The translations under genes and the position numbers were made by a program. Below are positions 27,022-36,546 of a stretch of DNA of 36,719 nt, piece by piece. How positions within the stretch are numbered: the stretch's first letter is position 1; each line of letters opens with the position of its first letter. The notes below the pieces were generated by a model. The model made no database searches. It was not told the DNA's origin and saw nothing but the letters and a program-made list of their open reading frames with translations. Source of the DNA: Anaeromicrobium sp. (GTDB lineage Bacteria; Bacillota; Clostridia; Peptostreptococcales; Thermotaleaceae); NCBI RefSeq assembly GCF_025210435.1, contig NZ_JAOART010000086.1, positions 1 through 36,719 on the forward strand, given 5' to 3'.

Positions 27022-28362
27022 TTATTTTTCTTTAATATCCTTAATTATGACCTCTATTTTATCTTTAACATTAGAATCTTTCTCAATATCCTTTGATATT
27101 TTTTCATGGGCATGTATGACCGTAGTATGATCTCTTCCTCCAAATTCTTCACCAATCTTAGGAAGGGAAAGATCAGTTAATTCCCTACTTAAATACATGG
27201 CAATTTGTCTAGGATAGGCGATAGATCTAGGTCTCCTTTTGGAGCTAAAATCTTCTAATTTTATGGAATAGTGTTGTGCAACTACTTCCTTTATAAGTTG
27301 TATATTTATCTGTTTAGGTCTGTTAGAAGAAATAATATCCTTCAAAGCTTCTGTAGCAAGTTCAATAGTTACATCCTTATTGGTTAGAGATGAATAGGCT
27401 ACAATCCTTATTAGGGCTCCTTCTAATTCCCTAATATTAGATTGAATTTTCTTTGCTATATAATGCATAACTTCATTTGGTACATCAATGCCTTCTATTT
27501 CTGCCTTTTTTCTTAGAATTGCTATTCGAGTTTCAAAGTCTGGAGCTTGAATATCAGTAATAAGACCCCATTCAAATCTAGAACGTAGACGATCTTCTAA
27601 TGTGGGAATTTCCTTTGGTGGCCTATCACTAGATATGATGATCTGTTTATTAGCCTCATGGAGAGCGTTAAATGTATGGAAAAATTCTTCTTGAGTACGT
27701 TCTTTTCCAGCTATAAATTGAATATCATCTATTAATAGGACATCTATATTTCTGTATTTATTTCTAAAAGCTTCATTTTTATCATCCCTTATGGAGTTGA
27801 TAAGTTCATTTGTAAATTTTTCAGAAGAAACATACACCACTTTAGAGCTAGGATTTTGTCCTAAAATAAAATGACCAATAGCGTGCATTAAGTGAGTTTT
27901 ACCAAGTCCAACCCCACCGTATAAAAAGAGGGGGTTGTAGGCCTTAGCAGGAGCTTCTGCAACGGCTAGGGAAGCAGCATGAGCAAATCTATTACTATTA
28001 CCGATTACAAAGGTATCGAATACGTATTTTGGATTCAAATTCAAATTATCAAATTGCTCTGCTTGTACTATTTTTTTTTCTGTAGATTTAGATGCCTTTA
28101 AGTATGATTCACTACCTGGTATTGTAAATTCTAAGTTGTATTCCTTAGAAGTAACTTGTTTTAAAGCATTTGAAATTAAGCTAGCATACCTAGCTTCTAA
28201 AATTCCTTTAGAAAAATCATTAGCAACAGCTAAAACTATACGATTATTGTGAAGGGCTATGGGCTCTATAGGCTTTAACCAAGTATTGTAACTAACTTCA
28301 GTAAGTTCTGTTTTTAAAAGATTTAAAGCCATTTGCCATATTTCACTTAAATTAGTGTTCAT
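27022..28362 (-). CDS. dnaA: Chromosomal replication initiator protein DnaA
   Basis: DnaA binds DnaA boxes and opens the origin. The 446-residue length is typical. Domain I starts [23 protein letters not shown]. Domain III has Walker A in [15 protein letters not shown] and Walker B in [20 protein letters not shown]. Domain IV has the signature [18 protein letters not shown] follows AAGGAGG. Its upstream region is full of DnaA boxes, and a likely -10 (TATAAT at 28433-28428) overlaps one, so autoregulation is expected. Confidence 0.98.
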   Translation of the reverse strand: MNTNLSEIWQMALNLLKTELTEVSYNTWLKPIEPIALHNNRIVLAVANDFSKGILEARYASLISNALKQVTSKEYNLEFTIPGSESYLKASKSTEKKIVQAEQFDNLNLNPKYVFDTFVIGNSNRFAHAASLAVAEAPAKAYNPLFLYGGVGLGKTHLMHAIGHFILGQNPSSKVVYVSSEKFTNELINSIRDDKNEAFRNKYRNIDVLLIDDIQFIAGKERTQEEFFHTFNALHEANKQIIISSDRPPKEIPTLEDRLRSRFEWGLITDIQAPDFETRIAILRKKAEIEGIDVPNEVMHYIAKKIQSNIRELEGALIRIVAYSSLTNKDVTIELATEALKDIISSNRPKQINIQLIKEVVAQHYSIKLEDFSSKRRPRSIAYPRQIAMYLSRELTDLSLPKIGEEFGGRDHTTVIHAHEKISKDIEKDSNVKDKIEVIIKDIKEK

Positions 28363-28417
28363 AGGAAAACCTCCTTAAGAAAAAAATATATATATATAAA
28401 AATTAAATTTTTAATGA

Positions 28418-28810
28418 ATATCCACAAATTATACACAGAAAATGTGGATAATTTTTTCAAAAACAACAAAATATGAGTATAATTTTTATAAAGTGGGAAA
28501 TTAATAACCTTGTGGATAGTGTATGGATAAAATATTGAATTAATGCCAAAAAAAAAGCTTGTACACAAAGCTATTAATAACTTTTAATAATTACTAACAG
28601 GGAATAGATATTGTAATTACTAAGTAAATAGTAATAATCATGTAGTTATACACAGAATTGTCCACATGCTGTGCATAACTGTGCATATGTGAAATATTTT
28701 TTAACATATTAACAATTGTTATTTAATGATATCAAATAAAGTAGACCTTTTCAATCATATACACCAATTTATCCACAAGAAAAAAACTAGGGTGGATAAA
28801 TTTGTCCACA
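28418..28810. other. oriC, rpmH-dnaA part: DnaA-box cluster
   Basis: This 577-bp gap between dnaA and rpmH holds no credible gene. Perfect boxes are at 28443-28451 and 28769-28777. TTATNCACA-type boxes are at 28429-28437, 28646-28654 and 28670-28678. One-mismatch boxes are at 28418, 28511, 28522, 28658, 28680, 28791 and 28802. Boxes occur on both strands. Together with the dnaA-dnaN gap they make a two-part origin around dnaA. Confidence 0.88.
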
Positions 28811-28831
28811 TAACTGTAGAAAATATCCAGC

Positions 28832-28860
28832 TTGACAGATTATTTTTATCCAGTTATAAT
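28832..28860 (+). promoter_or_regulatory. rpmH promoter
   Basis: A full consensus promoter: TTGACA, a 17-nt spacer and TATAAT. It points toward rpmH-rnpA and starts about 73 nt before the rpmH ATG. Confidence 0.88.
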
Positions 28861-28939
28861 TATTTAGTAAATGTCAATTTTAATTGTAAATTTGGTTTGT
28901 ATCATATATATAGGTGAATTATGAAGGGGGTGTTCTAAA

Positions 28940-29074
28940 ATGAAAAGAACTTATCAACCAAAAAAGAGACAGAGAAAGAAAGAGCATGGATTCAGAAAAA
29001 GAATGAAGACTGCAGCAGGAAGAAACATAGTAAAAAAACGTAGAAGAAGAGGCAGAAAAAGTTTGACTGCATAA
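28940..29074 (+). CDS. rpmH: 50S ribosomal protein L34
   Basis: The 44-residue, very basic ribosomal protein reads [20 protein letters not shown] and continues with the standard [23 protein letters not shown] 28940 follows GGGGGTG. Its place next to the origin before rnpA is conserved in bacteria. A short terminator-like hairpin follows. Confidence 0.98.
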   Translation: MKRTYQPKKRQRKKEHGFRKRMKTAAGRNIVKKRRRRGRKSLTA

Positions 29075-29098
29075 GGCCGCATAATTAGTGGCCTTTTT
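29073..29098 (+). terminator. Hairpin after rpmH
   Basis: AAGGCC pairs with GGCCTT, followed by T residues, overlapping the rpmH stop. The short stem may allow read-through into rnpA, helping to give more L34 than RNase P protein. Confidence 0.6.
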
Positions 29099-29156
29099 CT
29101 ATAATTTCTAATATATTATAGGAAAATTCAAATCATTTTTGAAAGAAGGCTAATAA

Positions 29157-29492
29157 ATGAAGGAAACTTTACGCTTAAGAGATAAGAAAGTATTCGGTAG
29201 AATATATAAAAAAGGGTCTTCTTTAGCCAATAAGTATTTAGTATTGTTTTTTATGAAAAACGACTTAGATGTAAATAGAGTTGGTTTTATTGCAAGCAAA
29301 AAAGTTGGAAAAAGCACAGTGAGAAACAGAGCAAGACGATTGATGAAAGAAAGTTTTAGAAAATTTGAAATACGATTAGAAAAAGGTCATGATATAGTAA
29401 TAATAGCCAGAAAAAATATAGTAGATGTTTCAGGCAATGATGTTGATAAAGCCATGAGACATGCTTTAAGGAAGTCTAAACTACTAAAATAG
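29157..29492 (+). CDS. rnpA: Ribonuclease P protein component
   Basis: This basic 111-residue subunit helps RNase P RNA cut the 5' leader from pre-tRNA. The RNR motif is in KVGKSTVRNRARRLMKESFR, and FGRIYKKGSSLANKYLVLF is the typical N-terminal half. ATG follows GAAGG. Its stop is at the yidD start region. Confidence 0.96.
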   Translation: MKETLRLRDKKVFGRIYKKGSSLANKYLVLFFMKNDLDVNRVGFIASKKVGKSTVRNRARRLMKESFRKFEIRLEKGHDIVIIARKNIVDVSGNDVDKAMRHALRKSKLLK

Positions 29493-29501
29493 GTGAAAAC
29501 A

Positions 29502-29720
29502 TTGAATATAATGAAGGAAATTCTAATATTCATGGTGAAGTTATATAGAAGGTATATCTCACCATTGAAAAAACCATCTTGTAGATTTTATCCTACCTGC
29601 TCCCAATATGCCCTAGAAGCTTTAGAAAAGTATGGTGCATTTAAAGGGAGTTATTTGGCTATAAAAAGAATTTTAAAATGTCATCCTTTTCATCCAGGTG
29701 GTTATGATCCTTTAGAATAG
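29502..29720 (+). CDS. yidD: Membrane protein insertion efficiency factor YidD
   Basis: YidD is a small membrane-associated protein that helps YidC-dependent insertion. The family signature [15 protein letters not shown] and the end [13 protein letters not shown] are present. The start is uncertain: TTG 29502 has GGTG 6 nt upstream, ATG 29511 gives the most family-like start ([19 protein letters not shown]) but lacks a good site, and GTG 29493 is also open. It lies between rnpA and yidC as usual. Confidence 0.93.
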   Translation: MNIMKEILIFMVKLYRRYISPLKKPSCRFYPTCSQYALEALEKYGAFKGSYLAIKRILKCHPFHPGGYDPLE

Positions 29721-29740
29721 ATTGAGTGGGAGGTAAACAC

Positions 29741-30406
29741 ATGATAACAGCAATAGCTAAGCCCTTAGGTATGTTACTGAATGTATTATATTCCGTGGTG
29801 GGAAATTATGGAATCACTATAATATTATTTACATTAGTAATTAAACTTTTCTTATTACCTTTGACTTTTAAGCAGCTAAAAAGTACTAGCAAAATGACAG
29901 AAATTCAACCAGAGATAAAGAGAATACAAGAAAAGTATAAGAATGATAAAGAAAAATTAAATCAAAAGACTATGGAGTTATACCAAAAACACAAAGTAAA
30001 TCCAGTTGCAGGATGTTTACCTTTATTAATACAAATGCCCATATTATTTGGTCTCTTTGCCGTTTTAAGAAATCCAGGGACTTACGCTGGAGCAGCCATT
30101 GAGGCGGCTAGTATGGAACCATTTTTATGGATGAGCAGTTTAAAGGAGCCAGACTTATGGATACTTCCCATAGCGGCAGCCATAACTACGTATTTTTCAA
30201 TTAAGAGTAGTTCGGGAGCAAATTCACAAGCTGCAGAAAATCAAACAATGAAAACCATGAATATGATTATGCCAATTATGATTTTATTTTGGGGACGTGG
30301 ATTTCCAGCGGGACTATGCCTATATTGGGTAGTAAGTAATCTATTCCAAATGGTACAACAGATGGTGATGCCTAAGCCAGGAACATCTAAGGAGGAATTG
30401 AGTTAA
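29741..30406 (+). CDS. yidC: Membrane protein insertase YidC/SpoIIIJ
   Basis: This is a polytopic insertase of about 221 residues, the short Gram-positive form. The first membrane segment is in YGITIILFTLVIKLFLLPL, where Lys takes the place of the groove Arg. Then come the cytosolic hairpin (QPEIKRIQEKYKNDKEKLNQ) and three more membrane segments ending GLCLYWVVSNLFQMVQQ. I chose ATG 29741 because GGGAGG lies 7 nt upstream; an upstream ATG at 29726 is poorer. No lipoprotein signal is seen. It stops 1 bp before jag. Confidence 0.95.
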   Translation: MITAIAKPLGMLLNVLYSVVGNYGITIILFTLVIKLFLLPLTFKQLKSTSKMTEIQPEIKRIQEKYKNDKEKLNQKTMELYQKHKVNPVAGCLPLLIQMPILFGLFAVLRNPGTYAGAAIEAASMEPFLWMSSLKEPDLWILPIAAAITTYFSIKSSSGANSQAAENQTMKTMNMIMPIMILFWGRGFPAGLCLYWVVSNLFQMVQQMVMPKPGTSKEELS

Positions 30407-30407
30407 T

Positions 30408-31025
30408 ATGAAATTCACAGAAAAGACAGGAAAAACTGTAGAAGAAGCTGTGAAAAATGCCCTAGAAGAGCTGAATGTAGGAAGAGAAGAAGTCGACATT
30501 GAAGTATTAGAAGTACCAAGCCGTGGCATTTTTGGATTAATAGGGACTAGACCAGCAAAGATAAAAGTTACTGTTATAGATAATCCAGAAAGAAAAGCGA
30601 CAGAATTTCTAGAAGATATGTTACAAAAAATGAACATAGTAGCAAAATACAAAACTAAATTAGAAAATAATACTCTAAACCTAGAAATTATAGGGAGTAA
30701 CATGGGTGTATTAATAGGTAAAAGAGGACAAACATTAGATGCTATCCAATATCTTGTAAGTTTAGTGGTAAACAAGGAACGAGATGAGTATATAAGGGTA
30801 GTTTTAGATACTGAAAACTATAGAAGAAAAAGAAGACAAACCTTAATAAAATTGGCGAATAAATTGGCATATAAAGCAAAATCCACTAGTAGAGATGTGG
30901 TATTAGAGCCAATGAACCCATATGAAAGAAGAATAATTCATGCTGCTTTACAAAACCATCCACATGTGGTTACAAAGAGTAAAGGTGAAGAACCTTTTAG
31001 AAAAGTAGTAATTGAAGTAAAATAA
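30408..31025 (+). CDS. jag: RNA-binding protein Jag/KhpB
   Basis: The 205-residue protein shows Jag_N (first about 50 residues, with PSRGIFGLIGTRPAKIKV), a KH domain with GxxG in LIGKRGQTLDAIQYL, and a C-terminal R3H domain with NPYERRIIHAALQNHP. It is encoded right behind yidC, as usual. It is linked to RNA regulation and cell envelope growth in other Firmicutes. A terminator follows. Confidence 0.95.
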   Translation: MKFTEKTGKTVEEAVKNALEELNVGREEVDIEVLEVPSRGIFGLIGTRPAKIKVTVIDNPERKATEFLEDMLQKMNIVAKYKTKLENNTLNLEIIGSNMGVLIGKRGQTLDAIQYLVSLVVNKERDEYIRVVLDTENYRRKRRQTLIKLANKLAYKAKSTSRDVVLEPMNPYERRIIHAALQNHPHVVTKSKGEEPFRKVVIEVK

Positions 31026-31033
31026 ATTAACTA

Positions 31034-31063
31034 AAAACCCAGTATATTTTACTGGGTTTTATT
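31034..31063 (+). terminator. Terminator of the rpmH-jag cluster
   Basis: AAAACCCAGTA pairs perfectly with TACTGGGTTTT around a 5-nt loop, giving an 11-bp stem with built-in T run. Confidence 0.88.
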
Positions 31064-31126
31064 ATTGTAAAGAATTAATGAAATACATATATGGAATAAT
31101 ATTAAAGATATAATAGAACAATACTC

Positions 31127-31154
31127 TTTACAAAGGACTGTGTTTTAATATAAA
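31127..31154 (+). promoter_or_regulatory. Probable promoter of mnmE-mnmG-rsmG
   Basis: TTTACA, a 16-nt spacer and TATAAA. It lies about 55 bp before mnmE, after the jag terminator. Confidence 0.5.
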
Positions 31155-31211
31155 TTATGGTTTAGGGATTAGGAATTAAAAATAAGGGAAAGAAAAAATA
31201 GAGGTGATATG

Positions 31212-32594
31212 ATGGCAGAAAATACTATAGCAGCCATAGCCACTGCTCCTGGGGAAGCAGGAATTGGAATTGTTAGATTAAGTGGAGAGAAATCAATACA
31301 TATTTTAGATGAAATATTTAAACCTACCAGGAAAAATTCCATAAAAGATTATGAGCCTAGAAGAATAACCCATGGAAAAATAATAGATCCACATACACAA
31401 AAGATAGTAGATGAAGTATTAGTAACTTATATGAAGGAACCTTTCACATACACAGGAGAAGATGTAGTTGAAATAAATTGTCATGGTGGGATGGTTCCTG
31501 TAAAAAATATATTGGATCTTGTATTAAGGCAGGGAGCTTTTATGGCTGATAGGGGAGAATTTACTAAGAGAGCCTTCTTAAATGGTAGAATAGATCTTTC
31601 TCAGGCAGAGGCAGTAATGGATATGATAAAGGCAAAAACATCCACTGGATTTCACGTGGCCCTTAATCAATTAGAAGGAAGTTTATCTAATGAAGTTAAG
31701 GTTATAAGACATGATTTATTAGAAGTATTAGCACATATAACTGTTAATATAGACTTTCCAGATGAGGATATTGAAGAACTTACATATGACAAACTTGAGA
31801 AAGATTCTATTAAAATCCTTGAAAAAGTAGAAAAATTATTAGATACGGCCCATACAGGAAAAATATTGAAAGAGGGATTAAATACAGTTATAATAGGAAA
31901 ACCTAATGTGGGAAAATCTTCACTAATGAATGCCCTACTTAAGGAATCTAGAGCCATAGTTACGGATGTTCCTGGAACTACTAGGGATATTATTGAAGAG
32001 ATCATATCTATTAAGGGAATTCCTTTAAGAATCACAGATACGGCTGGAATTAGAGAAACACAAGATGTGGTTGAAAAGATAGGTGTAGAGAGAAGTAAGG
32101 AGTCCTTTAATAAGGCAGATTTAGTAATATTCATATTAAATGCATCAGAGGAATTATCTATTGAAGATAAGGAAATAATGGATAAATTAAAGGATAAAGA
32201 AACTATCATATTAATGAATAAAACCGATTTACCTAATGTGATAGACTTAGAAGAAATAAAAAAATTATTGCCAGGGAAAAGTATCATTCCTATTTCTGTA
32301 AAGGAAAATAAGGGTTTAGATTTACTTGAAGATAAAATTGTTAATATGGTATATGAAGGTAAAGTACAGAGGAATGAGGACTCTTTAGTAACAAATGCAA
32401 GACACAAAAGGGCATTAGAAGTAGGTAAAACTAGTATGGAAGAGGGTATAGAGGCCATACGATCAGGACTTGCTCTGGATTTTGTGGAAGTTGACATTAA
32501 AGACTGTTGGGAATCTCTAGGAGAAATAACAGGTGATACCACATCAGAAGATATGCTAGATAGGATATTTAGCTCATTCTGCATAGGAAAATAA
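31212..32594 (+). CDS. mnmE: tRNA modification GTPase MnmE
   Basis: With MnmG it makes 5-carboxymethylaminomethyluridine at the wobble base of several tRNAs. The protein has about 460 residues. The N-terminal formyl-tetrahydrofolate-binding part begins [20 protein letters not shown]. The G domain has [20 protein letters not shown] and NKTD. The C-terminal catalytic Cys is in FSSFCIGK. Two ATGs lie in tandem; 31212 has the better distance from GAGGTG. mnmG follows after 14 bp. Confidence 0.97.
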   Translation: MAENTIAAIATAPGEAGIGIVRLSGEKSIHILDEIFKPTRKNSIKDYEPRRITHGKIIDPHTQKIVDEVLVTYMKEPFTYTGEDVVEINCHGGMVPVKNILDLVLRQGAFMADRGEFTKRAFLNGRIDLSQAEAVMDMIKAKTSTGFHVALNQLEGSLSNEVKVIRHDLLEVLAHITVNIDFPDEDIEELTYDKLEKDSIKILEKVEKLLDTAHTGKILKEGLNTVIIGKPNVGKSSLMNALLKESRAIVTDVPGTTRDIIEEIISIKGIPLRITDTAGIRETQDVVEKIGVERSKESFNKADLVIFILNASEELSIEDKEIMDKLKDKETIILMNKTDLPNVIDLEEIKKLLPGKSIIPISVKENKGLDLLEDKIVNMVYEGKVQRNEDSLVTNARHKRALEVGKTSMEEGIEAIRSGLALDFVEVDIKDCWESLGEITGDTTSEDMLDRIFSSFCIGK

Positions 32595-32608
32595 AGGGAG
32601 GATTAGCC

Positions 32609-34501
32609 ATGGAAAGATACATATCAGGAAATTATGATGTAATAGTTGTTGGAGCTGGACATGCAGGTTGCGAGGCTTCCTTGGCAGCGTCACGTATGGG
32701 GTGTTCTACTCTATTATTATCTATAAATTTAGACTCAATAGCTATGATGCCCTGCAATCCATCTATAGGAGGAACGGGAAAGGGTCATTTAGTCAAGGAG
32801 ATAGATGCCCTAGGTGGAGAAATGGGACTTAACATAGACAGGTCCTTTATACAAAGTAAGATGCTCAATACGGCAAAGGGACCAGCTGTACACTCATTAA
32901 GAGCTCAAGCTGATAAAAACCTTTATCATAGAGAAATGAAAAAAGTATTAGAAGAAGAAGATAATTTAGAAGTTAGGCAGGCAGAAGTAATTGAACTTTT
33001 AGTTGAGGACCATGTGGTTAAAGGTGTAGTTACTAAAACTGGAGGAGTATATAATGCTAAGACAATAATATTATGCACGGGAACTTATTTAGGTGGAAAG
33101 ATATTCATAGGACAAATGAGTTATACTAGTGGACCTAATGGTCTATCTGCATCTTTAGATCTAACTGATAGCTTACAAAAGCATGGACTTAATATGAGAA
33201 GATTTAAGACGGGAACACCTGCTAGATTAGATAGCAAAACATTAGATTTTAGCAGGATGGAAGAACAACCAGGAGATGAAAAAATAGTTCCTTTCTCTTT
33301 TATGAACAAGGAACTTAGTGTCAAGCAAGTACCATGTTGGCTTACATATACAAATAATGAAACCCATGAGATAATAAAGAACAATCTTCATCGTTCAGCC
33401 ATGTACTCTGGTGATATAGAGGGAACAGGGCCAAGATATTGTCCATCTATTGAAGATAAGGTAGTGAGATTTTCAGAAAAACAAAGACATCAACTATTCG
33501 TTGAACCAGAGGGACTTCACACTAATGAAATGTATATTCAGGGTATGTCTACAAGTTTACCTGAAGATGTACAATTAGCATTTTATAGAAGTATTCCAGG
33601 ACTTGAAAATTCTAAAATTATGAGACCTGCTTATGCTATAGAGTATGATTGTATAGATCCTCTTCAATTGAAGTTAACTTTAGAATCTAAGGAAATAGAC
33701 GGATTATTTTCTGCAGGCCAATTTAATGGAAGTTCTGGATATGAAGAAGCGGGAGCTCAAGGTCTAATAGCAGGGATAAATGCATCCTTAAAGATACAAG
33801 GGAAAGAACCATTTATACTAGATCGCTCAGAAGCTTATATAGGTGTTTTAATAGATGATTTAGTAACAAAGGGTACTAATGAACCTTATCGTATGATGAC
33901 CTCTCGTGCAGAATATAGATTAGTCCTTAGACAAGACAATGCAGATTTGAGATTAACGGAGAAAAGTTATAGGGCAGGTCTTGCATCTAAAGAAAGATAT
34001 GAGGCTTTAATTGAGAAAAAGAAAAATATAGATGCTGAAATGGAACGATTAAAGGAAGTTAAGATAAGACCTAGTGTGGTAAATGATTATCTAGAGTCCA
34101 TAGGTACAGCACCTTTAAGTCAGGGAATGTCCTTATACGATCTTTTAAAGAGGCCACAAGTTACATATGAAGAAATAGCCTTTGCCGATGAAAATAGACC
34201 AGAACTTGATAGATTTGTAATAGAACAATGCCAAGTTCAAATTAAATATGATGGATATATTAAAAAGCAACTAAGGCAAATAGATCAATTTAAGAAATTA
34301 GAAATGAAAAAATTAAATCAGAAAATAGATTACTCAAAAATAGAAGGATTAAGACTTGAAGCAAGACAGAAGCTTGATGAAATTAAACCCCTATCTGTCG
34401 GACAAGCTTCTCGTATTTCAGGCGTATCTCCAGCAGATATATCTGTATTATTAGTTTACTTAGAGCAACAAAGGAGAAAGAGAAGTGGAAAAGATGACTA
34501 A
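32609..34501 (+). CDS. mnmG: tRNA uridine-34 carboxymethylaminomethyl modification enzyme MnmG
   Basis: MnmG is the FAD-dependent partner of MnmE, 630 residues, the full-length form. The FAD fold has [19 protein letters not shown], and [20 protein letters not shown] is one of the family signatures; the C-terminal region has [18 protein letters not shown]. It overlaps rsmG by 17 bp. ATG follows GGGAGGA. Confidence 0.98.
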   Translation: MERYISGNYDVIVVGAGHAGCEASLAASRMGCSTLLLSINLDSIAMMPCNPSIGGTGKGHLVKEIDALGGEMGLNIDRSFIQSKMLNTAKGPAVHSLRAQADKNLYHREMKKVLEEEDNLEVRQAEVIELLVEDHVVKGVVTKTGGVYNAKTIILCTGTYLGGKIFIGQMSYTSGPNGLSASLDLTDSLQKHGLNMRRFKTGTPARLDSKTLDFSRMEEQPGDEKIVPFSFMNKELSVKQVPCWLTYTNNETHEIIKNNLHRSAMYSGDIEGTGPRYCPSIEDKVVRFSEKQRHQLFVEPEGLHTNEMYIQGMSTSLPEDVQLAFYRSIPGLENSKIMRPAYAIEYDCIDPLQLKLTLESKEIDGLFSAGQFNGSSGYEEAGAQGLIAGINASLKIQGKEPFILDRSEAYIGVLIDDLVTKGTNEPYRMMTSRAEYRLVLRQDNADLRLTEKSYRAGLASKERYEALIEKKKNIDAEMERLKEVKIRPSVVNDYLESIGTAPLSQGMSLYDLLKRPQVTYEEIAFADENRPELDRFVIEQCQVQIKYDGYIKKQLRQIDQFKKLEMKKLNQKIDYSKIEGLRLEARQKLDEIKPLSVGQASRISGVSPADISVLLVYLEQQRRKRSGKDD

Positions 34502-35210
34502 TGAACAAATATTAAGGGAAGGCTGTGAAAAGTTAGGTCTTTCTATAGATGATAATAGGATAAATAAGTTTATTAAATATAAGGATATATTAGTAGAGTG
34601 GAACAAGTTTATGAATCTTACGGGTATAACAGAAGATAGGGAAGTTATGATAAAACACTTCCTAGACTCCCTATCTTGCTTATCGCTAGACTACATAAAA
34701 GAGGACTCTAGTGTGATAGATGTGGGAACAGGAGCTGGTTTTCCTGGTATCCCCATAAGAATATATCATGATGGGGTCAAATTAACCCTACTAGATTCCT
34801 TAAATAAGAGAATAAAGTTTTTACAGGAAGTTTGTACTGAAAATAATTTAGATAATGTGGACTTTGTCCATGGAAGAGCTGAAGATATAGGAAAGAAAAA
34901 AGAATATAGAGAAAAGTATGATATAGCTGTTGCAAGGGCTGTAGCCAGATTAAATGTGCTGTGTGAATATTGTCTTCCCTTTGTAAAGGTTGGAGGATAC
35001 TTTATCTGTCAAAAGGGTCCAACTATTAATGAAGAATTAGAAGACGGAAAGAAGGCCATAAGTATACTAGGGGGAGAATTAGTAGAAAAGGTAGATATAC
35101 ATATTCCTTATACGGATTTAAGCCATAATGTGGTAATAATAAGGAAAGTAAAAAATACCCCTAATAAATATCCTAGGAAAGCAGGAACTCCAACTAAGAA
35201 TCCTTTATAG
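34485..35210 (+). CDS. rsmG: 16S rRNA (guanine-527-N7) methyltransferase RsmG
   Basis: The 241-residue SAM-dependent enzyme methylates G527 of 16S rRNA. The SAM motif is [14 protein letters not shown]. The end [14 protein letters not shown] is the usual RsmG C-terminus, so the protein is complete. GTG 34485 has AGGAG 8 nt upstream; ATG 34494 is a weaker choice. The TAG stop (35208-35210) is formed by the first three bases of R copy D. Removing the repeat and one TA copy would give a TAA stop at the same codon. Confidence 0.95.
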   Translation: MEKMTNEQILREGCEKLGLSIDDNRINKFIKYKDILVEWNKFMNLTGITEDREVMIKHFLDSLSCLSLDYIKEDSSVIDVGTGAGFPGIPIRIYHDGVKLTLLDSLNKRIKFLQEVCTENNLDNVDFVHGRAEDIGKKKEYREKYDIAVARAVARLNVLCEYCLPFVKVGGYFICQKGPTINEELEDGKKAISILGGELVEKVDIHIPYTDLSHNVVIIRKVKNTPNKYPRKAGTPTKNPL

Positions 35211-35442
35211 ATTTATCTGTTGATAATAAGCTTTGTGTGAGCCTACTTCAGGAAAATGTATTAAAATTTTTTTCCATCGAAGTCACCTGTCACATGCTAA
35301 AGTGTGAATATTGAATATGGGTTCATGTGTCATGTTGAAAGAGCATAGGATGTTGTGACGTTCCACGATTCCAAAAAATTTTAATACATTTTCCCTTGTA
35401 GGCAAGTTACTGTATAAAGGAAGCTTAGGGTTACGAAATCTA
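35208..35442 (-). repeat. R repeat, copy D (235 bp, MITE-like, inverted orientation)
   Basis: The copy lies opposite to A, B and C and is the most diverged. It is flanked by TA on both sides. Its 22-bp stem (35251-35272 with 35373-35394) is perfect although it differs from copy B at four positions in each arm. GCCTAC/GTAGGC and ATCG/CGAT replace GCCTAT/ATAGGC and ACCC/GGGT of copy B. Confidence 0.87.
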
Positions 35443-35477
35443 TAAAAGTTAGTACTTAAATTAGGGTTAAATATGTT

Positions 35478-35595
35478 TGTGGATAAGTATTTTTCTAAGA
35501 AATTGACTCTAATTGTGAATAAAAAATAATTGGGACATTTAATACACATGTGGATAAGTCAGGAAAGACAAAAAATATCATTTATCCACATGTGT
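35478..35595. promoter_or_regulatory. DnaA-box cluster upstream of noc
   Basis: Three perfect DnaA boxes: TGTGGATAA at 35478-35486 and 35549-35557, and TTATCCACA at 35582-35590. The last two sit in a perfect 14-bp inverted repeat (ACACATGTGGATAA, 35544-35557; complement at 35582-35595) with a 24-bp gap. It is about 7 kb from dnaA. From 35443 to 35700 I see no gene. Confidence 0.8.
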
Positions 35596-35639
35596 ACAAG
35601 AATTATTCTAAAAACTTACATAAAATATATATTGAAAGA

Positions 35640-35666
35640 AGGAACATTAATATTTTTGACGAATAA
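35640..35666 (+). promoter_or_regulatory. Possible SigH-type promoter of noc
   Basis: AGGAACA is followed by GAATAA, with 21 bp from the first base of AGGA to that of GAAT, the same distance as in the SigH promoter of Bacillus spoVG as I remember it. It lies 35 bp before the noc start. Confidence 0.4.
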
Positions 35667-35700
35667 TTATTACATTAGATGTTAAGAGGAGAAGAGTAAT

Positions 35701-36501
35701 ATGATAAGAGATGGAAACCCTAAAGTGGTAGAGATTCCAGTAAATTTAATTTCCCCAAATCCATATCAACCAAGAAGAATATTCAATAAAGTCCATATAG
35801 AAGAATTAAGTGAATCTATTAAAACTTATGGTGTATTACAACCTATTACTGTTAGAAATTTAGGAGAAAATAGATATGAATTAGTAGCTGGAGAAAGAAG
35901 ATTAAAGGCTGCAAAACATGCTAACTTAGAAACTATTCCTGCAATAGTTAGGAGTATGACAGATGAAGATTCTGCTGTATTGGCTTTAATAGAAAATCTT
36001 CAAAGGGAAGATTTAAATTTTATAGAAGAGGCTCTAGGATATGAAAACTTAATGAAAGATCATAACTTTACTCAACATGATGTGGCAAAAAAAGTAGGAA
36101 AGAGTCAATCTACTATAGCCAACAAGCTAAGAATATTAAAGTTACCAGAAGAAGTGAAGGTATCCCTTATAGAACATAATCTTACAGAAAGACATGGGAG
36201 GGCTTTATTAAAGCTCCATGATGAAAAATTACAACTTATGGTTTTAAAAGAAATCATAGATAAAGATTTAACTGTAAAAAAGACTGAGGATAGAATAAAA
36301 AATATATTAGAAGAGATTACAGAAGAAAAAGATGATAATAAAAGAAAGATAAAAAGCGCCTTTAATTTTAGGATATATTTGAATACTTTAAAAAACGCAT
36401 ATAATGCCATAAAGGATACGGGACTTAAGGCTGAATATACTCAAAAGGACAAGGGCGAATTCATAGAAGTAATTGTAAAAATACCCAAAGATCAAGGATA
36501 G
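35701..36501 (+). CDS. noc: Nucleoid occlusion protein Noc (ParB-like)
   Basis: Noc is a CTP-dependent ParB-family DNA-binding clamp that keeps the division septum away from the nucleoid. The 266-residue protein has the N-terminal ParB domain (PNPYQPRRIF, then VAGERRLKAAKHANLETIPAIVR), the VALIENLQRE-type motif and the helix-turn-helix (VAKKVGKSQSTIANKLRILKLP). Noc rather than Spo0J is preferred from the QSTIANKLR and LTERHGRALLKL wording and from its place after rsmG. The N-terminus is very short before the core. ATG follows GAGGAG; an in-frame stop lies upstream, so no longer start exists. soj/spo0J would follow outside the window. Confidence 0.85.
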   Translation: MIRDGNPKVVEIPVNLISPNPYQPRRIFNKVHIEELSESIKTYGVLQPITVRNLGENRYELVAGERRLKAAKHANLETIPAIVRSMTDEDSAVLALIENLQREDLNFIEEALGYENLMKDHNFTQHDVAKKVGKSQSTIANKLRILKLPEEVKVSLIEHNLTERHGRALLKLHDEKLQLMVLKEIIDKDLTVKKTEDRIKNILEEITEEKDDNKRKIKSAFNFRIYLNTLKNAYNAIKDTGLKAEYTQKDKGEFIEVIVKIPKDQG

Positions 36502-36522
36502 GTGACCATATGGTCACCTTTT
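36500..36522 (+). terminator. Terminator of noc
   Basis: A perfect 20-nt palindrome (AGGTGACC at the left, GGTCACCT at the right) overlaps the stop codon and is followed by TTT. The tight turn makes it a short but GC-containing stem. Confidence 0.75.
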
Positions 36523-36546
36523 AAGATATATGAAAGAAATAAATTA

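Noticed and set aside
26998-27025. Palindrome AATACAC/GTGTATT after dnaA as a terminator
   Set aside because: The stem is short and AT-rich with no following T tract; dnaA-dnaN co-transcription remains possible.
28359-28568. Minus-strand open frame of 69 codons upstream of dnaA
   Set aside because: It overlaps the dnaA ribosome site, promoter and DnaA boxes and has no ribosome site of its own.
28726-28917. Plus-strand open frame of 63 codons between dnaA and rpmH
   Set aside because: It runs through DnaA boxes and the rpmH promoter and has no ribosome binding site.
31667-32584. Long open frame antisense to mnmE (305 codons)
   Set aside because: mnmE is certain; the antisense product is Ser-rich low-complexity, typical of a mirror frame of an AT-rich gene.
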